This document shows positions 9,862-19,103 of a DNA stretch of 64,000 nucleotides, piece after piece (the first letter of the stretch is position 1; the number at the start of each line of letters is the position of its first letter). A program made the position numbers and the translations under genes. Below the pieces are notes generated by a model. That model made no database searches and was not told the origin of the DNA. It was given only the letters and a program-made list of their open reading frames with translations. This DNA is from Phycisphaeraceae bacterium (GTDB lineage Bacteria; Planctomycetota; Phycisphaerae; Phycisphaerales; SM1A02), in assembly GCA_019636735.1 (NCBI GenBank), contig JAHBWY010000007.1:1-64000 (forward strand). Reading direction: 5' to 3'.

Positions 9862-9890
9862 GACGCCCCCTGACCGACCATGGGGGCGTC
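9862..9890. promoter_or_regulatory. 9-bp inverted repeat in the divergent region before the barrel gene
   Basis: GACGCCCCC (9862-9870) and GGGGGCGTC (9882-9890) are perfectly complementary around an 11-nt spacer. The element begins 13 bp upstream of the barrel-protein start codon (minus strand), in the 196-bp region shared with the divergent SDR gene. It could be an operator or a structured 5' leader; the sequence does not tell which. Confidence 0.4.
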
Positions 9891-10044
9891 GCTTCCCTCC
9901 TGTTCCGGCCCCATCCGGCCCCAGGCCACCCTCGCCCGCTCCCGGGTTGACCGTTCCGCACGCGAGGCTCCGTCGGTCCCGGGGCGACCACCACGATGGC
10001 GCCAGCCCCGGTCACCGTCGACCCGCCTCGGTACAGTGCGCTTC

Positions 10045-10809
10045 ATGCCTGGCGCGTTCGACGGCACAGTGGTCATCGTCACCGGTGGCAACTCCGGCAT
10101 CGGTCGCGCCACCGCGCTTCGCTTCGCCGCCGAGGGGGCCCGCGTGGTGATCGCGGCCCGTCGCGCCGCAGCCTGCGAGGAGGTCGCCCGCGAAGTCCGT
10201 GCGGCGGGGGGCACCGGTCTTGCCGTTCCCACCGATGTCTCCGATGAAGCCGCCGTCGAGGCCCTCGTCGATCGAACCCTGCGCGAGTTCGGTCGGCTCG
10301 ATGCTGCATTCAACAACGCGGGAGTTGGAGGAGCCGCGCGACTGCACGAGTGCGACGCGAAGCTCTTCGATCGAATCCACGCGGTCAACCTCCGCGGGGT
10401 CTTCCTCTGCATGAAGTACGAGCTTCGCGCGATGCTCCACGGAGGCGGTGGCTCGATCGTGAACAACGCCTCCGCAGCCGGCCTCACCGGGCATGCGCTG
10501 TCGCCGCCCTACGCCTCGAGCAAGCATGGGGTCATCGGGCTGACGAGGTCTGCGGCCCTCCAGTATGTGCGGGACAACATCCGCGTGAACGCCATCTGTC
10601 CTGGCGTCATCGGGACTCCGATGGTCGAGCGTGCCGCGGGCGCCGAAGCGGCGGGCATGTCCTGGTTCCTCTCGAAGCAGCCCGGCGGAGCCGCGGGTTC
10701 GCCGGACGATGTCGCCGGAGCGGTCCTCTTCCTCTGTTCGGCCGAGGCCCGCTTCGTCACGGGCGCTGCGCTCTCGGTCGATGGCGGCATGACGGCGGGG
10801 TTCTTCTAG
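10045..10809 (+). CDS. Short-chain dehydrogenase/reductase (SDR), classical type
   Basis: NAD(P)-dependent oxidoreductase of 254 residues, cytoplasmic. Cofactor motif TGGNSGIG is at 13-20, NNAG at 90-93, catalytic Ser near 143 (NNASAAG), and YASSK supplies Tyr156 and Lys160. ICPGVIGTPM and the C-terminal SVDGG are typical of the glucose-dehydrogenase/FabG-like branch. ARR at 38-40, after the second strand, suggests NADP preference, which is inference. I chose ATG 10045 because family similarity starts there; the open frame extends to 9880. The gene stands alone, divergent from the barrel gene. Substrate unknown. Confidence 0.93.
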   Translation: MPGAFDGTVVIVTGGNSGIGRATALRFAAEGARVVIAARRAAACEEVAREVRAAGGTGLAVPTDVSDEAAVEALVDRTLREFGRLDAAFNNAGVGGAARLHECDAKLFDRIHAVNLRGVFLCMKYELRAMLHGGGGSIVNNASAAGLTGHALSPPYASSKHGVIGLTRSAALQYVRDNIRVNAICPGVIGTPMVERAAGAEAAGMSWFLSKQPGGAAGSPDDVAGAVLFLCSAEARFVTGAALSVDGGMTAGFF

Positions 10810-10978
10810 CTCCGCCTCATCTGGTCGCCAACCGCCACCGCCGGTGCAGGCGCACCATCCAACGACCATGTATTCCGGCTGATCGGGCTGGATGGCGCCG
10901 ATGGACGGCGGGGCTTCACAAGGCGCTTGGAACGGCGTAGATGGAAGCGACCGTTGCCTGTTCAACGGAGCATCCATC

Positions 10979-11794
10979 ATGCCGAGGACCTTCACACGAC
11001 CTTCATCCAGCCCCACTCGCCCCACCTCCCCGCTGCGCTTGGCCCTCTCGGGCACCGTGGCGCTGGTGGCGGCTTTGGGTCTGTCTTCAGCAACCCACGC
11101 CGATGTCGTCATCGACTCTCCCGATGGCTTCGTCATTCGCAGCGGCGGCTCCACCACCGTGGGTGGCGCCTCGCTGATTGAAGGCTCGCTGGGTGCAGGC
11201 GGCGCGTTCGATCTCGGCTGGGGAAGCAAGATCACCGGAGTGATCGAGAAGGGCTCGCCGCACACCTGGCTGTCGCCGACCATCGGTGACATGCCTCCGT
11301 GGGGCAAGGTGTCCATCAATCTCGATTGGCGCGAGAAGGCGAGCCTTGCTCCCGGCGCCTACGCCGGATTCTCGAGTAACTCCGAGACCACCCTTCTCCT
11401 CTCCGCGGGTGAGTATGTCTTCAGCAAGTTCCAGCTCGGCTGGGCCGGAGTCGTGATGGCCGACACCAGCGGTGGCGATGTGTACCTCTATATTGGCGAC
11501 TCCCTCTCGGCAGGCGCCAACACTCGCTTCGTGACGAATGGCGGCGGCAGTCTCTACATCATCGCCGGTGGCAGCGCGAGCTTCGACTTCCGAAGCGAGA
11601 TCGAAGGTCTCCTCTATACGAAGGGCTCTCAGAACTTCGGCAGCGAGACGCGCCTCACCGGCCTGACCTGGTCGGCAGGATCCATCTCCGTCGGATACGG
11701 AAGCACCTTCGAGTACTCGGCCCCCATTCCCACGCCTGCGGCGCTGGCCCTGCTCGGCCTTACCGGTGTTCTTCTGCGGCGCCGCCGCTCGTGA
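10979..11794 (+). CDS. PEP-CTERM-like secreted surface protein
   Basis: An exported protein of 271 residues. It has an N-terminal signal (about residues 1-40, ending ATHADVV), a Gly/Ser-rich beta-structured body, and a C-terminal sorting signal: Pro-rich TPAA, hydrophobic helix, then RRRRS. Such tails in Phycisphaerae are PEP-CTERM variants expected to be processed by an exosortase/archaeosortase-type system; no sortase gene is in this window. GGAG at 10967-10970 lies 8 nt before ATG 10979 and decides the start. The body has no catalytic motif I recognise. Its last 35 bp overlap, antiparallel, the 3' end of the second RND pump gene. Confidence 0.8.
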   Translation: MPRTFTRPSSSPTRPTSPLRLALSGTVALVAALGLSSATHADVVIDSPDGFVIRSGGSTTVGGASLIEGSLGAGGAFDLGWGSKITGVIEKGSPHTWLSPTIGDMPPWGKVSINLDWREKASLAPGAYAGFSSNSETTLLLSAGEYVFSKFQLGWAGVVMADTSGGDVYLYIGDSLSAGANTRFVTNGGGSLYIIAGGSASFDFRSEIEGLLYTKGSQNFGSETRLTGLTWSAGSISVGYGSTFEYSAPIPTPAALALLGLTGVLLRRRRS

Positions 11795-14700
11795 CCGCAG
11801 CGGGCTCGGCGAGTGACGCCGACAGGCGCTTCCGTGCCTCCACGGGATCGACACCGAAGACATTCGAGCGAATCCACTCGACGATCACATAGAAGGTGGG
11901 CACCACCACCAGCGTGAAGAGTGTGCCGACCAGTAGCCCGCCGATGACCGTGTAGCCGATCGAGTGACGGCTGTTTGCACCGGCGCCCGTGGCCATGGCC
12001 AGCGGAACGACGCCGAGAATGAACGCGAAGGCCGTCATCAGGATCGGTCGCAGGCGAAGGCGCGCCGCCGTCGCGGCGGCCTCGATCGCGCTCTGCCCGC
12101 TCTCGCGGGCATCTTTGGCGAACTCGACAATCAGAATCGCGTTCTTCGCCGCCAGCCCGACCAGCAACACGAGGCCGATCTGGGCATAGACATCGAGCGG
12201 GCGACCGAAGAGCCGCAGCGTGATGACCGCTCCGAGCGCGGCGAGCGGCACACTCACGATGACGAGCACCGGCAGGGCGAAGCTCTCATACTGGGCGGCC
12301 AGGAAGAGGAAGACCGCCAGCACCGCGAGCCCGAAGATGACCGGCGCGAGATTCCCCGCTTCGAGTTGCTGGAAGACGATGCCGGTCCAGTCGTGCGTGA
12401 TGCCCGGCGGAAGGACATCGCGACAGATGGCATCGACCGCCTCGATGGCCTGCCCAGAACTGAACCCGGGGTTTGCGTCACCGAGGACCGCGACTGAGTT
12501 CATCACATTGTAGTGCGAGAGGTTGTCGGGTCCGGTGGTCCACTGCACCGTGGCGAACGCGGAGAACGGCACCTGTTCACCACTTCGATTGCGCACATAG
12601 AGCTTCAGGACATCGTCGGGCTGCATGCGGCTCGGCGCATCAGCCTGGACATAGACCTGATAGACCTTGCCGAATCGATTGAACTGATTGATATAGAGCG
12701 ACGCGACATTGATCTGGAGCACCGTGAACGCGTCATCAGGATTGATGCCGAGCATTTGCATCTTCGTGCGATCGAAGTCGACGAAGAGCTGCGGCACATT
12801 GGCGTCGAACTGCGGGTTGAGCCTGCTCAGTTCAGGGCGCTGGCGGGCCGCGGCAATCACATCCTCCACGGCCTTGAGCAGGGTCGGAAGGCCGAGCCCC
12901 GATTGATCGTTGACCTGGAACTGGAAGCCACCCACATTGCCGAGACCGGGAATCGCCGGGGGTCCGGCCACCATGGCGACTCCATCCGGAAGCTCTGCCA
13001 CCGCGTGGCGAAGGCGCGCCATGATGGCATTCGCGGTCTGGTCGGCTCCTGGACGCTCGGACCAGTTCGTCAGCACCGGGATGAGGAACCCCGCATTCGT
13101 CTGCTGCACGCTCGTGATGAAGTTGAAGCCGTTCACCTCGATGATGGTGGCGACTTGCTTCTCCTCCTCGATGAGCGAACGCAAGGTGGCCGCGAAGGCC
13201 TGCGACCGTTCGACCGTTGAACCGGCGGGGAGCTGATAGGCCACATAGAAGTAGCCGTTGTCTTCATCGGGAATGAAGGCGGTCGGCGTCGTCACGAAGA
13301 GCCACGCCGTCAGCGCCAAGCCGGCGACGAAGATCGTCACCACGAGCCACCATGCGCGGATCGCTCCCCGCACCAACGCCTCGTAGAAGCGGACGAGACC
13401 GCTGAAGGCGGAGTCGAACGCGCGGAAGGCGATGAACTTCACATGCCCCGATTGCCGGGGCCGCAGCAGCAGAGCACAGAGCGCCGGGCTCAACGAAAGC
13501 GAGTTGATGCCTGAGAGGACCACTGAGAAGGCGATCGTCATGGCGAATTGGTTGTAGAGCTGCCCCGTGATGCCCGGCATGAGCGCGGCGGGCACGAACA
13601 CCGCGGCCAGCGAGAGCGTCGTCGCCACAATCGGGCCAGTCACTTCGCGCATCGCCTTGGCTGTTGCCAGGCGCGTGTCGGTCATCCCTTCCTCGAATTG
13701 GCGCTCGACATTCTCGACAACCACGATCGCATCATCGACGACCAGTCCGATCGCGAGCACCAGACCGAGAAGGGAGAGCGTGTTGATCGAGAATCCCGCA
13801 GCGAGCATGATGCCGAAGGCACCCACGATCGACACCGGAATGGCGATCATCGGAATCAGCGTGGAGCGGAAGTTCTGCAGGAAGACGAAGATCACCAGCA
13901 ACACCAGCACCACGGCTTCGGCAAAGGTCTTCAGCAGATCGGTGATTGATGCCGAGACGAATCGTGTCGTGTCGTAGGGAACGCTCCACTCGATGTCCGG
14001 CGGGAAGCTCGACGACAGCTCGCTCATGGCCGTTCGGATGCCGTTGGCCACGGTGAAGGCGTTGGCTCCCGGCAACTGGTAGATGCCCAGCAGCGCCGAG
14101 GGCTTGCCATCGCGTTCGCTGGAGGTGGCGTAACTGGCCGCGCCGAGTTCGGCTCTTCCGATGTCGCGAATGCGGACGATCGCTCCCTCATCGGTGTGAC
14201 GCACGACGATGTCTTCGAACTCGCTCGGCAGCGTCAGTCGACCAAGCGCATTCACCTGAAGCGTGAAGGTCGGATCACCCGTGGTCGGAAGAGCGCCGAC
14301 CTGGCCACCGACCACCTGCTGATTCTGCGTGGAGACCGCGTGCGCCACCTCCTGCGGAGTGATGCCAAGGGCCGCAAGCTTCTGCGGATCGATCCAGATT
14401 CGAATGGCGTACTGGAGCAGTCCGAAGTTCGTGACACTGCCGACTCCGTTGACGCGCTGCAGCGCGGGCGTGAGATTGATGTCGGCGTAGTTCCCCAGGA
14501 AGAAGCTGTCGTAGGTGCCGTTCGGGCTCGAAAGGCCCACCACCAGCAGCAGGTCGGTGGACTGCTTGGCGATGGCAATCCCCTGCTTCTGGACCTCCTC
14601 CGGGAGCTGGCTCATGGCCGTCGAGACGCGGTTCTGCACATCGACGGCGCCGATGTCCTGGTCGTAGCCAACCTGGAAGGTGATCGTGATCAACGAAGTG

Positions 14701-14957
14701 CCGTTGTTCGTCGAGGCACTCGACATGTAGATCATGCCTTCGACGCCATTGATCTGGATCTCCATGGGTCGGGTGACCACATCGGAGGTGATCGCGGCAC
14801 TGGCACCCGGATAGTTCGCGGAGACCTGCACCGTCGGCGGCGTGATCTCCGGATACTGCGCGACCGGCAGGAGCACGATCGACAGCCCGCCGCCGATGAG
14901 CATCAGGAGCGCCATGACCGCGGCGAAGATCGGACGCTTGATGAAGAACTCGATCAT
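11760..14957 (-). CDS. RND efflux pump, HAE1 family, copy 2
   Basis: Second AcrB-type pump, 1065 residues, starting MIEFFIKRPIFAAVMALLML. The proton-relay Asp pair is D408-D409 (VVDDAIVVVENVERQF) and the TM10 Lys lies in LAAKNAILIVEFAKDA. It is the last gene of a channel-adaptor-pump operon on the minus strand, and its start overlaps the adaptor stop by 4 bp. It is clearly diverged from copy 1 (for example a different periplasmic entrance and no His-rich tail), so this is not a recent duplication. Its 3' end overlaps the PEP-CTERM-like gene by 35 bp on the opposite strand. Confidence 0.95.
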   Translation of the reverse strand: MIEFFIKRPIFAAVMALLMLIGGGLSIVLLPVAQYPEITPPTVQVSANYPGASAAITSDVVTRPMEIQINGVEGMIYMSSASTNNGTSLITITFQVGYDQDIGAVDVQNRVSTAMSQLPEEVQKQGIAIAKQSTDLLLVVGLSSPNGTYDSFFLGNYADINLTPALQRVNGVGSVTNFGLLQYAIRIWIDPQKLAALGITPQEVAHAVSTQNQQVVGGQVGALPTTGDPTFTLQVNALGRLTLPSEFEDIVVRHTDEGAIVRIRDIGRAELGAASYATSSERDGKPSALLGIYQLPGANAFTVANGIRTAMSELSSSFPPDIEWSVPYDTTRFVSASITDLLKTFAEAVVLVLLVIFVFLQNFRSTLIPMIAIPVSIVGAFGIMLAAGFSINTLSLLGLVLAIGLVVDDAIVVVENVERQFEEGMTDTRLATAKAMREVTGPIVATTLSLAAVFVPAALMPGITGQLYNQFAMTIAFSVVLSGINSLSLSPALCALLLRPRQSGHVKFIAFRAFDSAFSGLVRFYEALVRGAIRAWWLVVTIFVAGLALTAWLFVTTPTAFIPDEDNGYFYVAYQLPAGSTVERSQAFAATLRSLIEEEKQVATIIEVNGFNFITSVQQTNAGFLIPVLTNWSERPGADQTANAIMARLRHAVAELPDGVAMVAGPPAIPGLGNVGGFQFQVNDQSGLGLPTLLKAVEDVIAAARQRPELSRLNPQFDANVPQLFVDFDRTKMQMLGINPDDAFTVLQINVASLYINQFNRFGKVYQVYVQADAPSRMQPDDVLKLYVRNRSGEQVPFSAFATVQWTTGPDNLSHYNVMNSVAVLGDANPGFSSGQAIEAVDAICRDVLPPGITHDWTGIVFQQLEAGNLAPVIFGLAVLAVFLFLAAQYESFALPVLVIVSVPLAALGAVITLRLFGRPLDVYAQIGLVLLVGLAAKNAILIVEFAKDARESGQSAIEAAATAARLRLRPILMTAFAFILGVVPLAMATGAGANSRHSIGYTVIGGLLVGTLFTLVVVPTFYVIVEWIRSNVFGVDPVEARKRLSASLAEPAAVTSGGAAEEHR

Positions 14958-16228
14958 CGGGAGGCACCCGAAGTGGTCCGCCGGGAAGAACGCGCCGGAG
15001 CCGAGGCCGGCGCGGCTGGCGCGGCCTGAGCCGGAGCACCCCCCGCGCTTGGCGATGGCGGCGTGACCACGCGCACCGGCTCACCCTGACGCAGCCGAAG
15101 CTGACCTGAAGTCACCACGCGCTCGCCGCCAGAGAGCCCCTTCGTCACCACGATGCCCGCACCACCGCGCGGTCCGGTCTCGATCGAGACGAGGTTCGCC
15201 TGCTCCTGCGCATCGACGATCCAGACGGTCGCCTGCGCTGATTGATAGGCAATCGCACTCTCCGGAATGGTGACGACATTGGAGAGCGTGGCGGTCCTCA
15301 GGCGAACCGTCACATAGGTTCCAGGCAGGACCGCAAGGTCGGGATTGGGAAACTCGAGACGGCTCAGAATGGTGCTCGACCGCGAGCCGACGGAGTTGTC
15401 AATGAAGACGACCTTGCCCTTGGTCGACCAGCGCTGACTGCTCGATGCGGGCAGCGCGATCTCGGTGACCGCCTCGCCCGACGACATGAGCGCACGCAGG
15501 GCGGGAACATCATCGCTCACCGGCTGGAACTCCACCCACAACGGATCGAGCTGCCGAACATTGTTGAGCGTGGCGTTCACGCCGGGCGTGACAAGCGTGC
15601 CCTCGAAGACCCGCGAGCGTGAGAGCTGGCCTCGCGCCGGGCTCGGAATGACGCAGTAGGAAAGGTTCAACGCCGCCTGTTCGACCGCGGCCGTCCTCGC
15701 CTCCACCGTCGCGCGGGCGCCGAGGTACTGCGCCTCGAGCGTCTCGAACTCCTCCGCCGAAACGGCATCCACTTCGACCAGCGGGCGATTCCGCTCGTAC
15801 TTCTGCTTGGCATTGGCGTACTGCGCTTCGGCGACGGCAAGGTCGGCCTGCGCCTGGTCGAGGGCGACGACAAAGGGCGCCGGATCGAGCTCATAGATGG
15901 TCTGTCCCGGGCTCACCATCGCCCCGTCGGGCACATGCTGGCGAAGGAGCCATCCCTCGACGCGCGCGTTCAGCTCGACCGTGCGAATGCTCTCGAGCGT
16001 TCCCGGGTACTCGCGATAGACGGGCACATCACTGCGCGCCGCCGTCGCCACCTCGACGGGTGCCGACGGCACGGCCGTGGGCTTGGCGGCATGTCGGCGA
16101 CATCCGCCGGCGACGAGCACAACGCCCAGGAGTGCAATCACGCCAAGCGACTCCCTCGAACCGCGGCGACAGCACCAATCGGCAACTCGTGCGAACCAAA
16201 TGGATGAACCGGTCTGAGTTGCTGTCAT
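14954..16228 (-). CDS. RND efflux periplasmic adaptor (membrane fusion protein), copy 2
   Basis: AcrA-type adaptor, 424 residues, with a lipoprotein signal whose box VLVAGGC puts the lipidated Cys at 43. Order of parts: lipoyl half (YREYPGTLESIRTVELNARV), alpha-hairpin from about 110 to 180, second lipoyl half (LSYCVIPSPARGQLSRSRVF), barrel and membrane-proximal domains, then an Ala/Pro/Ser-rich tail of about 40 residues. It overlaps the channel gene by 4 bp (16225-16228) and the pump gene by 4 bp (14954-14957), which implies translational coupling of the whole operon. Confidence 0.93.
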   Translation of the reverse strand: MTATQTGSSIWFARVADWCCRRGSRESLGVIALLGVVLVAGGCRRHAAKPTAVPSAPVEVATAARSDVPVYREYPGTLESIRTVELNARVEGWLLRQHVPDGAMVSPGQTIYELDPAPFVVALDQAQADLAVAEAQYANAKQKYERNRPLVEVDAVSAEEFETLEAQYLGARATVEARTAAVEQAALNLSYCVIPSPARGQLSRSRVFEGTLVTPGVNATLNNVRQLDPLWVEFQPVSDDVPALRALMSSGEAVTEIALPASSSQRWSTKGKVVFIDNSVGSRSSTILSRLEFPNPDLAVLPGTYVTVRLRTATLSNVVTIPESAIAYQSAQATVWIVDAQEQANLVSIETGPRGGAGIVVTKGLSGGERVVTSGQLRLRQGEPVRVVTPPSPSAGGAPAQAAPAAPASAPARSSRRTTSGASR

Positions 16229-17760
16229 GATGAACTCGTCGTCTCCTGGGGAGGTTGGTCCTTCGGCCGCTGCGGCGGGAAGTCACGACCATCGGGGGGA
16301 GTGCCGTCCGGTCCGAATGCATCGGCGCCGCCGAATGGAATCGCGTCGCGCTCCCAGCCACCGCCGAGCGATCGATAGATCTCGACGAGGTTGAGCGCCG
16401 TCTGTCCGGTTGCCTGGGCAAGGCCATCCTGCGCTTGGAGGACCACTTGGGCAAACTGAAGAAGCTGCGTCAGGTCAATGGTGCCCGCGCGATATCGCGT
16501 CACGGCCAGCTCGTACGCGCGAGTGACATCAGTCAATCCGGTTTCGAAGTCGCGCATGGCGCGGCGCGTGCCGTCATAGTTCGTCAGCGAAGTTTCCACC
16601 TCGCTCACCGCCTTCAGCACCACCTGTCGGTAGCCAAGCTCGTCGATGAGCTGTTGCGCCTGCGCCTCCTGCACCTGACTCACGACGCGCCCCGCATTGA
16701 AGAAGTTCCATGTGATGCGTGGACCGAAGGTGTAGGTTCGATTACCCCAGTCCCCGAGGCCGCTAAAGGTGGTCGAATCAATGCCCCAGACGCCCATGAT
16801 CGTGAGCTCGGGCAGGAACCCCGCTTCAGCGACACCGATCCGCGCCACGGCCGCCACAAGGCGCCGCTCCGCTTCGAGCACATCGGCGCGGCGACGGAGA
16901 AGGTCCATTGGGATGCCGAGGAGTAGCTCGTCGTTCGGCAGCGGGATCGGCGCCGGCTCCGCGAGTTCGTCGGCCACTGGGCCCGGCATCTCTCCGAGCA
17001 GCAGCGAAAGCCCGTTCGACTGCGCGATGATCTGCGACTCAAGCACGGGAATGCGCGCCTGCGAGGTCGCCAGCTGCGCCTTGACTTGCGAGAGATCGAT
17101 CAGCGAAGTCGTCTGGGCGGCGAACTTGGCCTCGGTGATGCGAACGACCTGCGAGAGGAGTTCCACCGACTCGCGGGTGTAGCGCAACTGCGCCTGAAGC
17201 GTACGGACGGTCAGGTAGGCAATCGCAACTTCGGCGCGAAGTGAGACCAGCGCCTGGCGATACTGCTCCACCGTCGCCTGAAGCTCGGCCTGCCGCGCCT
17301 GCATCGCGCGACGGATCTTGCCGAAGAGATCGATCTCCCATGTGGAGAGCGCCAGGCCGTACTGCCAGTCGTTGAAGGGTGAGTTGGTTCCCTCGGCCCC
17401 GCCGAGCGAGGCGAAGTTCACCCGACTGCGCGAGTAGGACGCCCCGAGGCTGATACTCGGAAAGAGCTCGCTGTAGGTGATGCCGTAGCGAGCCCGATAG
17501 ACCTGGACATTGGCCGCCGCCTGCTGAAGAGTGAGGCTTCCGCTCTCGGCGCGGGCAACCAGCGCGTTCAAGGTCGGGTCCTTGAAGCAGAGCCACCATT
17601 CATCGAGCGGGGCCTCTGCCGGCGAAGTTCGCAGCGCGGCGGGAGGTCGGTACGACGACGGCATGTCGATGACCGGCCGCTCGTAGTTCGGGCCGACGAG
17701 ACACCCCGGGATGACGACGACGAATAGACCGATCAGAGCCGCGACAGTCGTCCGTGACAT
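16225..17760 (-). CDS. RND efflux outer-membrane lipoprotein (NodT/OprM type), copy 2
   Basis: Outer-membrane channel of the second pump, 511 residues. ATG 17760 gives a textbook lipoprotein signal, MSRTTVAALIGLFVVVIPGC, with Cys 20 followed by LVGPNYERP, the standard NodT-family N-terminus. The frame is open upstream to 18366, but that stretch is antisense to the next gene. Two efflux repeats are seen (TWEIDLFGKIRRAMQARQAE and ITWNFFNAGRVVSQVQEAQA). It is first in its operon and starts 158 bp from the divergent DUF481-type gene. Confidence 0.93.
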   Translation of the reverse strand: MSRTTVAALIGLFVVVIPGCLVGPNYERPVIDMPSSYRPPAALRTSPAEAPLDEWWLCFKDPTLNALVARAESGSLTLQQAAANVQVYRARYGITYSELFPSISLGASYSRSRVNFASLGGAEGTNSPFNDWQYGLALSTWEIDLFGKIRRAMQARQAELQATVEQYRQALVSLRAEVAIAYLTVRTLQAQLRYTRESVELLSQVVRITEAKFAAQTTSLIDLSQVKAQLATSQARIPVLESQIIAQSNGLSLLLGEMPGPVADELAEPAPIPLPNDELLLGIPMDLLRRRADVLEAERRLVAAVARIGVAEAGFLPELTIMGVWGIDSTTFSGLGDWGNRTYTFGPRITWNFFNAGRVVSQVQEAQAQQLIDELGYRQVVLKAVSEVETSLTNYDGTRRAMRDFETGLTDVTRAYELAVTRYRAGTIDLTQLLQFAQVVLQAQDGLAQATGQTALNLVEIYRSLGGGWERDAIPFGGADAFGPDGTPPDGRDFPPQRPKDQPPQETTSSS

Positions 17761-17918
17761 TGCTGATGCGTGAAGGTACCACCAAAACGGGCCAGCCGCG
17801 AACCTCCGGGCCACTCGATCGCCCTTGCGTGAAGAGCATTTCGCTCCACGGCTCCGCGCAGTCCCCCGGTGGTCGAGGCCGTCTTGGCGATCGTGCTGGC
17901 ATCGGATACTTTCACGCG

Positions 17919-19103
17919 ATGCTGTCGATGTCGTTCGCCTCCCGCAGCGCGGGCGCGCTGCTGCGGTCGTTCCGCGCCACCTGCGCCCGCATGCGGGCCC
18001 TGCTGCCCTCAATCGTGGCCATGACGATCGTGCACTCCGCCGCTCTCGCCAATCCGCCGCAGGCTTCAGCACCTCCATCCGACGAGGTCGTGGTCCACCT
18101 TGTGACCGGCGAGGTCCTGCGCGGAACACTCGTCGATTCAACGGCTGGTGAACTCGTGCTCGCCCACGCGATCCTTGGCCGCCTGGTCGTTCCCCAGTCG
18201 TCCGTTGCCCGAGTTGAGTCGATCCCGGTCGTTCCGCCTCCGAAGACGGTGAACGGGAGTCTGGACTTTGCAGCGGTTCCGCCCGATTCGGAGGACCTGC
18301 TCGAAGATGCTGACCTCCTCGCGCCTCCGGCGGATGCCCAAGCGGTTGCCGCGGGTCGCGCCCCACGCAAGGTAGGTGACCCTCCGCGACCAGCGTGGGC
18401 GGCGGGGCGTGTCGACTTGCTTGAAACCGACGAGTCTCTGCCTCCTCCGGGCACGGTGGAGTGGCTCCTGAGCGCCCAGGCGGCGCTCGCCGGGGTGAAC
18501 TCTGACGACACGCAACTCGATCTTCGCGTCGCGGGCACGCTCACTCGACGAACCTGGACCGATCGCTGGACGACCTCCGCCGAGTACTTCCTGAGCCTCG
18601 TGGACAGCCAGACCACGGACAACAACCTGCTCGCGACTTCGGTCTACGACTACTACTTCATCCCGACGAACTGGCTCGCCTTCGGCAAACTTCAGTACCA
18701 GTACGACCAGTTCCAGGCGTGGGAGCATCGACTCAGCGGGTATGCCGGGTTCGGCTACCGGATCTTTCATGAGCGGCCACTTGCCATCACCATCAAGGGC
18801 GGATTCGGTGCAACGCGCGAGTTCGGAACCTCCGATGAGTGGACGCCCGAGGCCTACGGCGAGGCGGCTCTTGCCTGGTGGATCAACTCATGGCAGACCC
18901 TCGAAGCCAGCGTGAACATTGCGCCGAGTCTCACGGACTTCGGCGACTACCGGATCCTCGCTCGCCTCGACTGGATCGTTCGGCTGAATGACCAGGGACT
19001 TGCCTTCGTGGGCGGGCTGCGGAACGAGTACCAGTCGGATGTCCCACCGGGCAGCACCAACAACGACCTGCGCTACTACCTTGGCGTGCGATATGACTTC
19101 TGA
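17919..19103 (+). CDS. DUF481-type outer-membrane protein with N-terminal small beta domain
   Basis: Predicted outer-membrane protein of 394 residues. The signal peptide is long (cleavage probably near ALANPP, residue 45). Residues 56-100 form a small beta unit, VVVHLVTGEVLRGTLVDSTA and the following 25 residues, which also occurs in the protease at 38580-39530. A Pro-rich linker leads to a C-terminal part (about 165-394) with aromatic-rich strands such as YFIPTNWLAFGKLQYQYDQF and the final YYLGVRYDF, matching DUF481 (YdiY-like) salt-induced outer-membrane proteins. ATG 17919 was chosen for the signal sequence. The last 11 bp overlap the acetyltransferase gene. Confidence 0.82.
   Translation: MLSMSFASRSAGALLRSFRATCARMRALLPSIVAMTIVHSAALANPPQASAPPSDEVVVHLVTGEVLRGTLVDSTAGELVLAHAILGRLVVPQSSVARVESIPVVPPPKTVNGSLDFAAVPPDSEDLLEDADLLAPPADAQAVAAGRAPRKVGDPPRPAWAAGRVDLLETDESLPPPGTVEWLLSAQAALAGVNSDDTQLDLRVAGTLTRRTWTDRWTTSAEYFLSLVDSQTTDNNLLATSVYDYYFIPTNWLAFGKLQYQYDQFQAWEHRLSGYAGFGYRIFHERPLAITIKGGFGATREFGTSDEWTPEAYGEAALAWWINSWQTLEASVNIAPSLTDFGDYRILARLDWIVRLNDQGLAFVGGLRNEYQSDVPPGSTNNDLRYYLGVRYDF

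Noticed and set aside
8901-10487. 528-residue version of the barrel protein
   Set aside because: The extra 213 residues are antisense to the SDR gene; the ATG at 9848 gives a proper signal peptide.
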